Shown here: one piece after another, positions 37,710 to 49,450 of the stretch
How positions within the stretch are numbered: the stretch's first letter is position 1
Layout of the letters: every line of letters begins with the position of its first letter
NCBI RefSeq assembly: GCF_003073045.1
Contig: NC_037595.1
Coordinates: 11,338,074-11,402,073, forward strand
Origin: Pomacea canaliculata
Lineage: Eukaryota > Mollusca > Gastropoda > Architaenioglossa > Ampullariidae
Direction: 5' to 3'
DNA length: 64,000 nucleotides
The notes under the pieces: model-generated
The model's database searches: none
The model's input: only the letters and a program-made list of their open reading frames with translations
Told to the model about the DNA's origin: nothing
Made by a program: the position numbers and the translations under genes

Positions 37710-40700
37710 CTGAAAAAGTCAGGTTGGTAGATGGATTGTGGTCCTTGATAAATGGCAGTGAGTAATTAATTTACAGCACTGATTAAGATTGTCATTAAAT
37801 AAGGTCATCTGAACCGACACACCGTCCAGGGCGCGTGTATGGCAAAGTTTTGTACGTGATGGTGAAATATAGAATTTGAAATATCTGATACTGTGTCATG
37901 TTTACAGTTTTATGGCTGACACACACACACACAATTTCTCTCGCACTTTTACAAACTATCAAGTGTAGTGTCGGGTTGTCCACGGTTTTCGTGTACCGTA
38001 GGTCTTACCAAAAAGCATGGCCATGTATTTCTTTTGTTATGCCTGACGGTCCATAGCTGTATTCCTGCATGTGAACAGAACGATATTGTTCATTTTTATA
38101 TATTCTGCTATGCTTTGTTAATATTTTGACTGAACCTCTCCCAAGGGATAATGCAGAGATCAATGACATTAAAGGCATCAAGTGTCTTTGTTCTCTTCCC
38201 CAACTCCCTGTCCTAGGAAACTCCTTCAAGCTGCTTAAGTGTGTTACTAAAAGTTTGTTCTTTGTAGTAGAAGTACATTTCCCAACACACATCCATATCA
38301 ACTTCATATAAAAGAAAACAATAACCCTGCTCACAAAAGGGTTGTTGATCTGCATTATTAAACCACCCACCTTCACAAACATGCAAACACACACACACAC
38401 ACGGATACACACTGTCTGTGTGTTTGTTTGTGTGTTTGTGTGTGTCTGTGTGTGTGTGTGTGCACGTTTACAAAACTTTCCGACATCCGCTGTTCACTTA
38501 ACCGAAGCTAAAACACAGTTGTCATGATCAGTTGCGCATTCTCGTCGGAAATATAACACAACATAAACAAAGACAGCTGAAGCGATGAAGAGTAAATAAA
38601 TTAGCAAATAATCCGACTTTCTCGCCGATCAATATCAGCTCCGTTTTCCTGCTCCACTCAATCGTTCCTCCCGGCCAGACACGAGTGTCGAGCTGCTCCC
38701 CATCCTCCTCTCCATCCTCCTCTCCTCCTCCTCCTCTCCTCCTCCTGTCTGCTTGCTGCCTGCCGCACCGAACTCACAGACTGTCAATACGCAATTTTCG
38801 TTTTGTTGCAGCAACTCCGATTGTCAGATGGCAGACGAGAACGCAAGGGCGCTGCCTTGACCTTTAAGGGCCCTTAAGTATATCCGGGTCAAAAGGTTAG
38901 CGGCAGACCCGCTGGTCTACGCACGGTGCCGACCACGACACTCGGTCTGAGGGAAAAAGCACTCAATGGTGCAAGTCCGTGGCATGAGACAGGCGTCATG
39001 TTCACATTTTCTTATCTTTCTTATTTTTCGTGTAGTTTTGTTCATTTTTTTAAGTGGATCGTCAAGATCAGCGACAGCAGAAACATAAACAACAATGTCA
39101 ACATTTTGTTTGAGGTTTTCTTATCGAACACTTTTTCACTATGTTTTCTTTAAATTTAAATTTTAGAAAATGGAAAGAAAAGATAAATTTTATTTATTCG
39201 TTTGCACAGGTCATGGAAACTAGTTCGTTATGATATAAAGATTCACTTCTGGCAGATATGTATAAGATTGAACTGGACTTACGGTAAAATATTTTTGGCG
39301 AGGAAAACTTGAGTTGTGATTGTGAAGGGACACCTGACGTTGAGGCCGTGGACTTCTGATTTTGATTTTAATTAGGCAAAGTTTACTGTTTCTTAAATCT
39401 GCCATCAGGTCTTAGAAAGCTGGAAGCGGGAAGTGGACAGGAGAAAAGAATCTGAATTTAAAATTTTTGTTGAGTGGCCTTCGATCCTTTTCAAGGGAAC
39501 AATGCAAACGCAATTCAATCAAGGATGCATACCAAGTTACACATCGACGGACACTGCATTGAATATCCAACTATCAGTTTAAAACTACTTCCTCGATCTC
39601 CTCATAGGTGTAATGAACTACTCTGACAGAATTAATTTTACTAACATTAAATAATAACTCTTTATAAACCAAGCCACGGGCATGTATGATATCTAACACA
39701 TTTAAAATCAGCCTACACCTCCATGACCTGATTTTTTTTCATTTCAGTCTTTGGTTTAAGTTATAACTGTGCAACTTACCGCTTATTAACAATAACAATG
39801 AAACTAAACATTGGAGGAAAAAAGATTTACCTTATTTATTATTCTCCTAAGACATTTTAAGTAGCCAGTCAGTAAGTACTGATAGTAAATCTTCAAATAT
39901 TTGAGCGGAAGCTTTAGGAAGTCCAGTTGTCCAGAAATGGAATCAGTTTTTGGCTTTTTCCTGGCAGAGTTAGCAGCGGGCAGCCAGGTACAGTTAGCAG
40001 TTTAGCTTTAAATTGAGCAGAAATCTGTCAGTTTTGGCTTTGCTGGCGTGTGATCACTGTTCTGTCTCCCATTAAGATGTATTTCCGTGCACACAAATAC
40101 ACAATTACTTCCCGACATTATTAGATCGACATCGCAGTTTGCTGGCACTGAGCCAGAAATATCGGACCTGGACAATGCTCTTGCACTTTATACCTTCAGT
40201 CTTTCGTGTGAGCTCTTATCTACATGGAAAACTACTCCTCCTCCTCGTCCTCCTCGTCCTCATCGTGATCATCATCATCATTTTATTCTAACGTCTAATT
40301 GTCAGTAGAAGGAACTGCACTTTTTCCGTCTGAGATGGCGATCCTGATCAAGAATATTATATTTTTGCACGAATAAGACTCTCTTGGGCAATAAGAACTT
40401 ATTCATGGTCAATCTTTTTTTTTTCTAGCCATCAGTTCAGCTGTGTAAACTGCTATTGAATTAAGTTGGAATTCGTAAGGTAACTTTTTATATTTTGCCG
40501 CCTCTTAATTTTTTTTCCTTTGTTCTCCCGTAGATTCTGTGTGCCATGGGGAGTAAGGCATCTTGCAAGAAACTGGGAAACAACTTCATGTATTGTGTAA
40601 GGAAACTGCGCAATTACATCGGCAGGTTTCTTCCGGTGTGTGGCGGGAGCACAGTCTCCCTGCCATGGCCCCTCCCTAGTCCTCCAAAGTCTGAAACCCA

Positions 40701-43700
40701 GAAACATCGGAGCCACACGATGCCCTGACGCCAGGAATATTGACGAGGAGGAGTTTTGTACCTAACACACTGGCATAAAACAGCAGTAAAAGGAGAGAAA
40801 GAAACAGAGAGAGGAAGAAAAATGGAGAAAGAAAACTGTAGGAAGCGAAATAGAGAGATAAACTTTGACATTTGACATTTAACACTCGACTTTAATGTCC
40901 TTAGTCATGGCAAGAAGGAAGGATCAAGCGTAATATGAGAGTGTATGCTAGCAGGGTACATATCCTGGATAAATATAAGAATGGACATTTTCGTTACTTT
41001 GAAACCCGAGAGGATATTTGTGACACCGAGAAACCAAGATTTAAAATGATTGTGTGCATTAATTCATTAAACTCAGGACATCGCGAGAAGACCGTTTCCA
41101 AAACATTCACAGACCATTTACAGAACATCTACAGACCATTTACCTTGCACAAAGGACAGATGAGATAAATACTGACTGGAGGAGCAAAGATATCTGATCG
41201 AAAGTAGGCAAAGCTTACGGTTATACATGGATTGTCAAATTTCCTAAATCTGCCACCAGAGCCGAGGTCAGACAATCTTCGAAAGGGAAAGTGGAGAAGA
41301 GACGAAAGGAGATGAGACCGGGACGAGAGAAGACGCGGCTTTGGTGAGATCTCATCAATCCTCCGGCTCTCCTCCAGTCCCTAACACCTTGCTGATTCTG
41401 CCTGGCGCCAGACATTTGTTTATCAGTCTATCTCATTTTCTCTTCCTGTGTAACTGTGTGATTGTGTGATTGTTACTGTGTGACTGTGACTGTGACTGTA
41501 TGATTTGTAAACTCATGGCTACCATATCAGCATTTAAAAAAAAATAAAATAAGGAATTATGTGAACAAATACAGTAAATAAATAGCTATGATAATGGAAA
41601 AAAAACCAAATGAAATAAGACTTTGGCTATGAATAAGCAGGTTTGTTCATCTTTCCATGGTTTGTAACGGTATTTCTTATGTATGTAGTCACTTCCGGTT
41701 GTAGAGTGGCGACACGATCAAGAACTCCATATTGCGAGCTCGTGAGTGTACTTCCGGTTTTCTCATCGAGATTAACTGGAAACGTCATCTCTACTAGGGT
41801 ACTAGCATTATAAGCAGCACTGCAATCATGTCGAGCTGGTTTCCCCGAAAAGTCATGTTCACATGCATAAAAAGCGCGAGAAAAGACAGAACACGACGAG
41901 GACTGTACGACAAAAACAAAAAATAAATAAATAAATAAAATAAAATAAAATAAAATAAAAGAAGACAGAACAGAGCGGCGACGACGGGTAAAATCGGTAT
42001 TCAAATGTGTAGACGGGCTTAGTGTCTTTCTTTGTTCTATGTCTGTCATCAAGAGATTTAAAGGTCTACTGGATGCAATTTGTTTTTAATGGCTGATTAA
42101 AGCTCTGCACAGGACACTATTTCCTCCATGTCAGGGTAAAATATTTCACTCTGTTCTTGAGATAGATGCGTACAAATGACAAGCACAGAAAAAGGTCCTC
42201 AAGACAGACATCATGTTGGTACATGACTATTTTCATTTTAACCAATGGTGTGCTCCGAGACCATATCATAATTACGCATATCTGTGTACAAGCGTGACAT
42301 CACATGTTTTACCTCTCTCTGTGCATGATGCTCTTTCGAGGCTTGTATCTCAAGAACTGAATTCGAGTACTCACTCACCTGTTGGGCTAAGCGTTAATAA
42401 TATTAGAAACCAAAATTGCACTCCGGTAGTTGTTTAAGGTAAACTACATCGATGAATTGGCATCACCGCCAGAAATACTTCATTACATTATTAAAAACAA
42501 TAAAGAAAACGAAGAGAGGGATAATTGAGTAAGTGAGGAAAAAATGATTAAAGATGAATAAAGAAGAAATAATAGACAACATTAAACAAAATCGGCAATG
42601 TTTTCTCATCATTTCGAGGAATCGAATCTCAACCATCCCCTCTCCGGTGCAGTGTAAACAATGTGGTCAAACTTTTATGATGAGTCGATTTCAAAGTCTG
42701 CGAGATTCTCATCTCAGCTCTTGTGCCGATTATGTGTACACAGGCCTTCATCTCTAAAAAAACTTTATTTTTTGAAGAAAAAAATGAAAATAATGAAGGA
42801 GAAGAAGATAGCACGGCTCAGTTATCTCTCAGTAAAAGTGCAGCTCCATCATTTTGAGGCAGGAACTCCATCTGGCAGTGTATAGGGCTAATGAAACTGC
42901 TGGAATGGCGTGCAGGAAGGGGTTCTCTCTGCCTCATGATACGGCTAAAATAACAAACTCGAGAAGCTTTTCTGTTGGAAACACTAATTGTGGCAGAGAG
43001 CAATCAAACTGGAGGGGGTCAAGAGGCCGGCGGGCTGGCATGCAAGTAGAAACCACTGACAGTCTGAGAAGCTGAAGGTCTAAAGACAGGAAGACTTGAC
43101 AGAAAAGAACAAGGACATGGCATAAACACATACATGGATAAGAATAGAGACAGAGGAAAGTAGACAGAGAGAGAGAGAAGGGGAGAGAAGAAGAGAGAGA
43201 GAGGAGGATCGGTCTCCACAGCCAGTTTGATGTTAGGCAGATTTTTGTAGATGGGGAATGGTTTCTTTGCGGTCTGACATGCGGTTCGATCGCCATGTCA
43301 AAGCCAAAAGATTTTCAGGAATAGTGTTTTGCTGGAATTGGCTCGTCGTGTTTTTGCAGAGTAAATATGAGAGAAAGAGCGAGAGGTCCGGAAGTTTTAA
43401 GAAAGCGCTCAATGTTGAGCAGTTGCCAAGTTGTTGATGTGCAAAAGGCTGATGCACGGAGTGAGTGTGAGGCCTGCGTGCTTTTTAAAGTGTGTGTGTG
43501 TGTGTGCGTATGTGTGTGTGGGTGCGTACGTAAGTGCGTACGTACTTATCACCTTTTAAACATGCATGCATAAAAATAAAATGCTATGTCTATATATCAC
43601 ACGCGATTATAAATCTAACAATAGCTGTAATTTTCATTTTCTGTTTCTTTCTTTCCGTTTTCTTATAGAGCTCACAATATACAATTTATGCAATTTTCTT

Positions 43701-44185
43701 TTCTCTGCCTGTCTGCCTGCCTATCTGCCTGTTTATCTGTCTGTCTCACTCATTCCAAACTTATGTGTATTTGTGTGTATGCACGTGTTATGTATATGAG
43801 TACACATGCGTGTTTGTGTATATGTGTATGTGCTTATGTATATGCTTGTGCCTGTGTATATACGTATGCATATCTCTTTCTATATATGTATGTGTGTTTG
43901 TATGTGTGTTTGTTCGTCCACATAGCCTCTTTCTTATATATATATATATATGTGTGTGCATGTGTGTTCGTTCATATAGTGCTAGTGTTTCTTTCCATAT
44001 ACATCCGCTTACCAGCTCAGCAGTACATACATACAAAGCAAATACAAATAAAATTGCTAAATGATCCACAGAAACGACAGTGATGTCAGTCCACTTTCTG
44101 CTCACATCGACGCCCCCTTGCCAAAGTCCCGCTGATCATCTCTCCCCTTTCATCTCAATTTACCACAACAAGAAGTGCAGCTTAC
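37710..44185. other. stretch without a supported coding exon
   Basis: Upstream of the receptor leader exon; may be its 5' intron. Contains CA/TG tracts near 38391-38465, an AAAT/AAAAT run at 41921-41960 and a GT tract near 43491-43520. A small ORF at 40546-40728 begins with an N-myristoylation-like MGSKAS but has no other support. The 43.7-44.0 kb ORFs are TATG-rich low-complexity translations. Confidence 0.45.
41921..41960. repeat. (AAAT)n/(AAAAT)n microsatellite
   Basis: Four AAAT units followed by about five AAAAT units. Confidence 0.9.
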
Positions 44186-44480
44186 CTGTCAGCGGCGCTG
44201 GGTGTCACTGGCGGCAATGAAAGAGTCAAAGGGCGTCACACAGGTCATGAGCTCCGTGCATGTGCTCTACGTCACTGCCCCGACTGTAGTGGTCAGACTG
44301 CCCTGCAAACGATCTCCTTGCAGCTGACCGCCCGACCGAAGACTGCGCTGGCATGTGCCGCTCCCCCCCACTGGTGCAGGTCGCCCAGGCGGCGCGATGT
44401 TGCGAGGAGCGAGTGGAGCGACTGGAGCGAGTGGAGGCAGTTGGTGAGCACAGACCACGACGCCAGGCTGGCGCGTGCAT
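44186..44480 (-). other. candidate non-coding 5' exon (minus strand)
   Basis: GC-rich, CpG-containing DNA ends on the minus strand at a strong donor (gctgacag|gtaagc, exon end 44186). It is the best upstream exon candidate for the receptor gene. If joined to the leader exon at 37709, a TGA falls in the leader's frame four codons before the hydrophobic exon's second codon, so this exon cannot supply the receptor's ATG. It may be 5' UTR of another isoform or another gene. The upper limit is arbitrary. Confidence 0.3.
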
Positions 44481-46847
44481 AGCGCGTGCTTGGAGAGTCG
44501 CAGGCAGCTTTTCTTTCTTTCTATCTCTCTCTTTCTCTCAAAGACTGCTTTAATCGGTCAGCCAGTTAACTGCACTGCCAAGCTTTTGTGGATTGCTGAC
44601 TACAAAGATTAATATATCCTCGAAGTGAAAGAAAGAAAGAAAGAATAAAACCTAGAAAAGAAAGACGGTGAAACGTTGGTCAACATTTAATTGGGACGAG
44701 AGGGATGATGATGATGATGATGATGATGATGCATCACGACCAAGATGCATCATTACTCTCTGCACAGACCAATAAGGATAAATGAAAGATAACAACCAGT
44801 GGACAGTGTGGTACTTATAGACACACTGAACAACAGAAAGATGAGGTACAAGGATAGAATGAAATGTAATGGATGAAGGTATGAAGGAATATTCTTGGCA
44901 CATCCACCTTTCTGAAGCCCTTACAAAGCTGAGTTTTGTTTCTAAGCTTCAAAATTAGACTTTAGCAATCCTTTAACCCTTTCAGTCTAAGATCATTTTA
45001 TAGTAATGGGATGTATGTCTAGTAGTAAAGACAGCACCGCTTGGGAAAAATATTGTGTGTACCCTATCCCTACACTGCTTCGATCATATCCCTTATGCCT
45101 CGGTAAGAGCTCGGTCAAATGTTCGTCACAGATGAAGGTCTCCCTCAAAAGGTCCCGTACTGTGTTGATCATAAATTCTTAGGGACAAAATTAAGTCTTT
45201 ATTGTGTTAGACTTTCAACAGGAAGGTTATATATTTTCTGGGCTTTTTTATATTAGTCATGCTTCGATAACACAGACTGAAGGTCAATACAGCCCTAATT
45301 AGTCTAACATCTGTGATACACTCATCAAAGAAGATATTTTAGAAAAATGAAACAAGAAAAAGTCGGCGATTCTTGGTTCTCTTCATATGAAGAAAAAATC
45401 TGTAGCTAACATTGAATATATAGCTTTGCCAATTTTGCGTTATGTCTCTCATATTTCCCTGAAATTTTTGCATGAACGTGAACAATGGCTGTGAGGAAGT
45501 AATTAACAAGGACGTGGGATTGAGGAGTATACAATCATGACCGATGAACATCGTCACTGTGGTCAACAAACCTGGTCTTCTAGCCGCAGAAAAGTAAAGT
45601 AAGTACGTAAAATTTTATGTGTAACATAATACATGATAATAATAATACATCCAATTACACAGTGCATAATATATGATAATACATGCAATTATATAGTATA
45701 TATGATCATGATAATAAACTATTGTGTCTGTTAATAGTCTACGATGATCGCCTAAGGACAAAATCATCTAATTTCTTAGAACTTATCTCCGTCGTTACTC
45801 CACAAATAATTGCGCTTATCATTGCTTTTTCTAATCAGTGAATTAGTCACACGAGCTAACTCAGCTCTTTTCTATTTATTTATTCTATTTATTGTTTATC
45901 TGTAGTTGTAAGTCCAGTAACAAAAGTCGTGATATAGCAATGACAAAGTTCAATTTTCCTGTCGTGTCTCGAGTTCCAGCACTACCTTGTAGGCTCAGAA
46001 GCTGATTATCTCGTAGAGAAGTAAACACGGGCTTCATCCTCTGATAATCATCTTTCTCACTATTGCTTTTGTCTTCTTCCTTGTCGCTGTCTGCTAATTC
46101 TTCTTCCTCATCGATTTGTTCATTTTTATGTCTCTCGGTCAATCCCTGCTCTGGAGATTTTGATTGCTGTGGTCGGTTTCATGAAAGATTCTATCTCGCG
46201 TTTTGGGACATAAAAGTGTCCGTAAATATCAGAGGGTGAACGGGCTCTACAGTCACTTTTATGTTTGGACTAAACAAGACAGCGACTCGTGCAACCAGGC
46301 CCAGATCCATTCTTCGGCTGCAAGTGAGGACTTGGGTGTACGAGACATCATCGACGTTAGGCACCAGACGGCAAACTGCACATAGCGCGAGAGATCGATC
46401 CTCCTTGTGGAGGAAAAGTCTTTTGTGTGGCATCCCCAGTGTCACCCGCCTGTAGGGTCAAGGCCATCTTCTAGTCTTCTGTGTGCATCCGCAGGCACTG
46501 CTTTCTCAGCTTCGCTTTCCAAACTTCCAATCTTTTATGTCCAGAATCGATTAACCTAACACTCTGTATCCACCCAGATGGGGAGAAAATCTCGGGGGTT
46601 GATGCTGTCAGCGCGATCCAGGCCTGCTTCAGCTGCAGCCAGACATCAATCACCGACCGCCCAGACCTCGCTTGGTGGAGGAGACGATGGTGTACGAGGG
46701 TGTGTGGCGGCTGCAATGTGGGAAGTGGTGTAGAATGTGACGTAATGTGCGGAGTGGGATGCGTTATTTGGCGGGCGTGGAAAGTAGCGTGACGTATGGT
46801 GTGCGCGCGGAAGGGGAGGCGATGTGCGCGTTGTGACGTAACGAATG
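44481..46847. other. stretch without a supported gene
   Basis: Includes an ATG-repeat at 44704-44731. Three consecutive minus-strand open frames (46716-46471, 46445-46191, 46142-45885) have protein-like composition; the last is rich in Glu, Asp and Lys. They could be the remains of one minus-strand gene, but I recognise no domain and see no consistent splice sites. Confidence 0.35.
44704..44731. repeat. (GAT)n microsatellite
   Basis: Nine GAT units in intergenic DNA. Confidence 0.9.
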
Positions 46848-47056
46848 TGCAGGGAGTGTGACCCGATGTGCAACATGTCTAGAGTGTGACGTAGTATGCG
46901 AAGAACGCGACGCGGTTTGAGAGAGAGAGACCTGATTGTGACGTGTGTGGCGGTGACGTAGTGAAGATCATAACTTGCCTGTGGAAGAATTTTCTAGATA
47001 ATCCTCATTTCCTAGTTGTTTTCATGCAAACGTACAGTCATATACATCATTTAGAG

Positions 47057-47236
47057 CAGGGGTGGGAAATTAATTTTCCCAAGGGGCCGCATGAGAAATT
47101 GGGATGGTTTTAGAGGGCCGGACTAATATAGTTAACTCAGTTTTACTCAATACTGTATCTATATAGTATATATACTGGCGGGCGGGCCAGCGGGCGGGCC
47201 GGATGCTGCCCGCGGGCCGGCCTTTGCCCAGGTCTG
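47057..47236. mobile_element. hAT-like MITE with 8-bp target duplication
   Basis: A 180-base element beginning caggggtgggaaat and ending ttgcccaggtctg, with imperfect inverted ends and a GC-rich right half (gcgggcgggccagcgggcgg). It is flanked by the exact 8-base duplication atttagag (47049-47056 and 47237-47244). Eight-base duplications and CAGGGGTGGG-type ends are hallmarks of hAT elements. The empty site is preserved in the paralogous block at 61515-61522. Confidence 0.9.
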
Positions 47237-48726
47237 ATTTAGAGGATGTATTCTGGTTGTTAAGAAACAAATAAACTTTAAAAAGAACAAGCAGAAACTT
47301 TCACTCATTCATGTCATTTTGCAAAAGAAATAAAAGTTCACTTTAAAAAAATAATAATACTTGAAAAATTATCTGTAAAGGTGAAAAGATGGGATACATA
47401 TCTGAGAGTTGACTTGGACCAGTTTATCAGCATGTTACATTTAAAAAACATTATGGCCAGTCTTGATTAAAGTAATAAAAAAAAATCGCCGTCTGTAAAA
47501 CGCATTTTGATTTGAGCTGTACGCTGATACAAAAATCCGTTCATTGTTAAAATATTTTATTTAACTTTGGATAATACTATCCTGACTTTTTAGCTTTATC
47601 TGCGCGATGCATGTATCGCGACAGTCAGGGTTTTAAATGACCACGATTACAAGATAACTTGCTACCAAAGGGAGACAACACCATTTTGCTACGGATTTGC
47701 TTGATGGAGTTACTGTTCTTGACCGTTCGCTGTGCCTACTCTGAATTGTACGACAGTAAACTCCAGTAACTCTTCCTACAAAGATCATTACAAACAGAAT
47801 AGTTTTTTTTTTCTTGAGAGATTTTTCATTAAGAAAACTTATGCAGCAACAAAAGAAAACTTCAGAACTAACATTAGTAAATACGGTAGAGATGATGATG
47901 AGGAGGAAGAAGAGGAGGAGCGCAGTTGTAGAGGTGAACCAAATGCACTGTACTCGCAAGGAGACTTTCGTTATTTTATATTAATCTTAATCATCTTAAT
48001 TATCTCTCTGTTTAGAAAAGTGTTTATCTTCATTGTCACGCTAAAGAGGGTAGATGGTATCAGCACAATTGATAAAAGATATACTTTACACCCCACGCGG
48101 CAATGCCAAATCTGATCGCCAGCCAGGTATGTGCAGACATTGATAAAATATTTGCTGCTAAACTTTCTCAATGAATATCCAAAGTATTCTTCATTAATCT
48201 GATTAATGTGACTGCAATTGTCTGGACCACATGAAAACCACAAGTTGAGAAACGATCAATCATTAAAATATGTTCACGTTAACTGACAACTAGAGATAAA
48301 ACACAAAAGCAGACGAGAAGATGAAAACTGAAGATTTACTTTAAAATCAGTTAAAAGACCCTAATTTTTTTCATGTCTGAAGGAAAGTACCTCAGTAAAT
48401 GGGATCCGAACTGATACATCAAGCAAAAGCAAAAGTGAAAGTACAGTCTTCTTTAGGGATAGAGAAAAGGAAACTTATCATCAGGAGCACGTTGCTGACT
48501 GTGTTTACATCTTATGTTATTTCACGACAGGCAGATAAAAATTACTATCAAAAACAAATCACTGCGCATGTCCAAATTATCCGCCCCTTTTCGACTTATT
48601 TCCCGCACATATGATTACACTTTAGTCTCTTTTAGCGAAGGGAGCTAGTCGGACGTAGTTCTTGCTGAAAAAATCATATTTGACACCAAAATATTACCAC
48701 ATCACAACCGAGATTTCAAATACAAG

Positions 48727-48751
48727 ATGGCGACTGGGCGATATCAAACTC
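48727..48751 (+). pseudogene. 25-base stub of a RING-gene first exon
   Basis: atggcgactgggcgatatca and the next five bases match the start of copy C (62970 on), with the same leader upstream. After actc the sequence switches to the flank of copy A (tatctgccctcacc, as at 54734). The RING, B-box and all later parts are absent. It is the scar of a lost fourth copy. Confidence 0.8.
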
Positions 48752-49410
48752 TATCTGCCCTCACCATGATATTCTTTACATATTACATCCTCTTACTTGG
48801 ATCAACCGTTCAGGCTGACGTTTAGAGCAGTCATTAGCCATAACCGTAAAGACGTTGTCACGAATGTTTCATGATAAATACCGTAGTTTGAACGTATCAC
48901 TCACGCAGACCCTCATTATAAGTGTTCACTAGCCCATGACCGGGATTACTCTAGTTCGCTTTCCTCCCTGTAAACTGAAACAATCTCATGACAGTTGGCT
49001 TCGTGAACACGACAGTGTGTGTGCTAAGCAGGATGTAAAGGGTTAGACCGTTGGTCCCTGCGATTTGTGAAGGCGAGATAACACACAGTACGTGCTAGAT
49101 GATACTGACTGAGTGCATGTTTGTGAACTTAATCGATTGTCCTCCCCTCCACCCGAGAGGGCTCAGTGTGGACAGTTGATACCCCGTGTGCAGCGTTACC
49201 CCTTGTGTACTAAGTCTTATCAAAAAAGTGTCACTGCGCATGTCTGAGTCTGCTTGTACTTGTCACAAGGGATTTTACATTTTCCTTACTGCTGCCGCTC
49301 CAGACTAGTTGTGGTTACACTTGCTTGAAAAAGCCTGATCGACAATACGATAATCAGAACCATCGTTTCATTGGCATCGTTTTCAATTATTAATTGTCAC
49401 AAGTTTACCA

Positions 49411-49418
49411 TATATAAG
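49411..49418 (+). promoter_or_regulatory. TATA box of copy A
   Basis: tatataag lies 40 bases before the copy A ATG, so transcription would start only some 10 bases ahead of it. Copy B conserves this region (55376-55383), while copy C has a different upstream sequence. A very short leader is implied if this box is used. Confidence 0.5.
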
Positions 49419-49450
49419 GACAGGCAGGGGGTTTCAATTACTACATCCAA

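Larger units (their letters stand above)
46848..48751 (+). repeat. duplicated block X, copy 1
   Basis: Matches 61333-62994 nearly continuously. Shared landmarks include tgcagggagtgtgacccgatg, cgcgatgcatgtatcgcgacag / cgcgatgaatgtatcgcgacag, ggagacaacacc, tatacttta and gagctagtcggacgtagtt. Block X carries the upstream region and the first bases of exon 1 of a copy C-type gene. Copy 1 holds a hAT-like MITE that copy 2 lacks and ends abruptly inside exon 1. Confidence 0.85.

Noticed and set aside
40546-40728. Small gene starting MGSKAS with a myristoylation-like motif
   Set aside because: Only 60 residues, with no partner exon, no clear polyadenylation signal and a Pro/Ser-rich tail; kept only as a remark in the region note.
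43688-44105. Overlapping Cys/Tyr/Val-rich ORFs of 99-131 residues
   Set aside because: Frames come from a TATG/TGTG low-complexity tract, lack splice sites and mirror each other on both strands.
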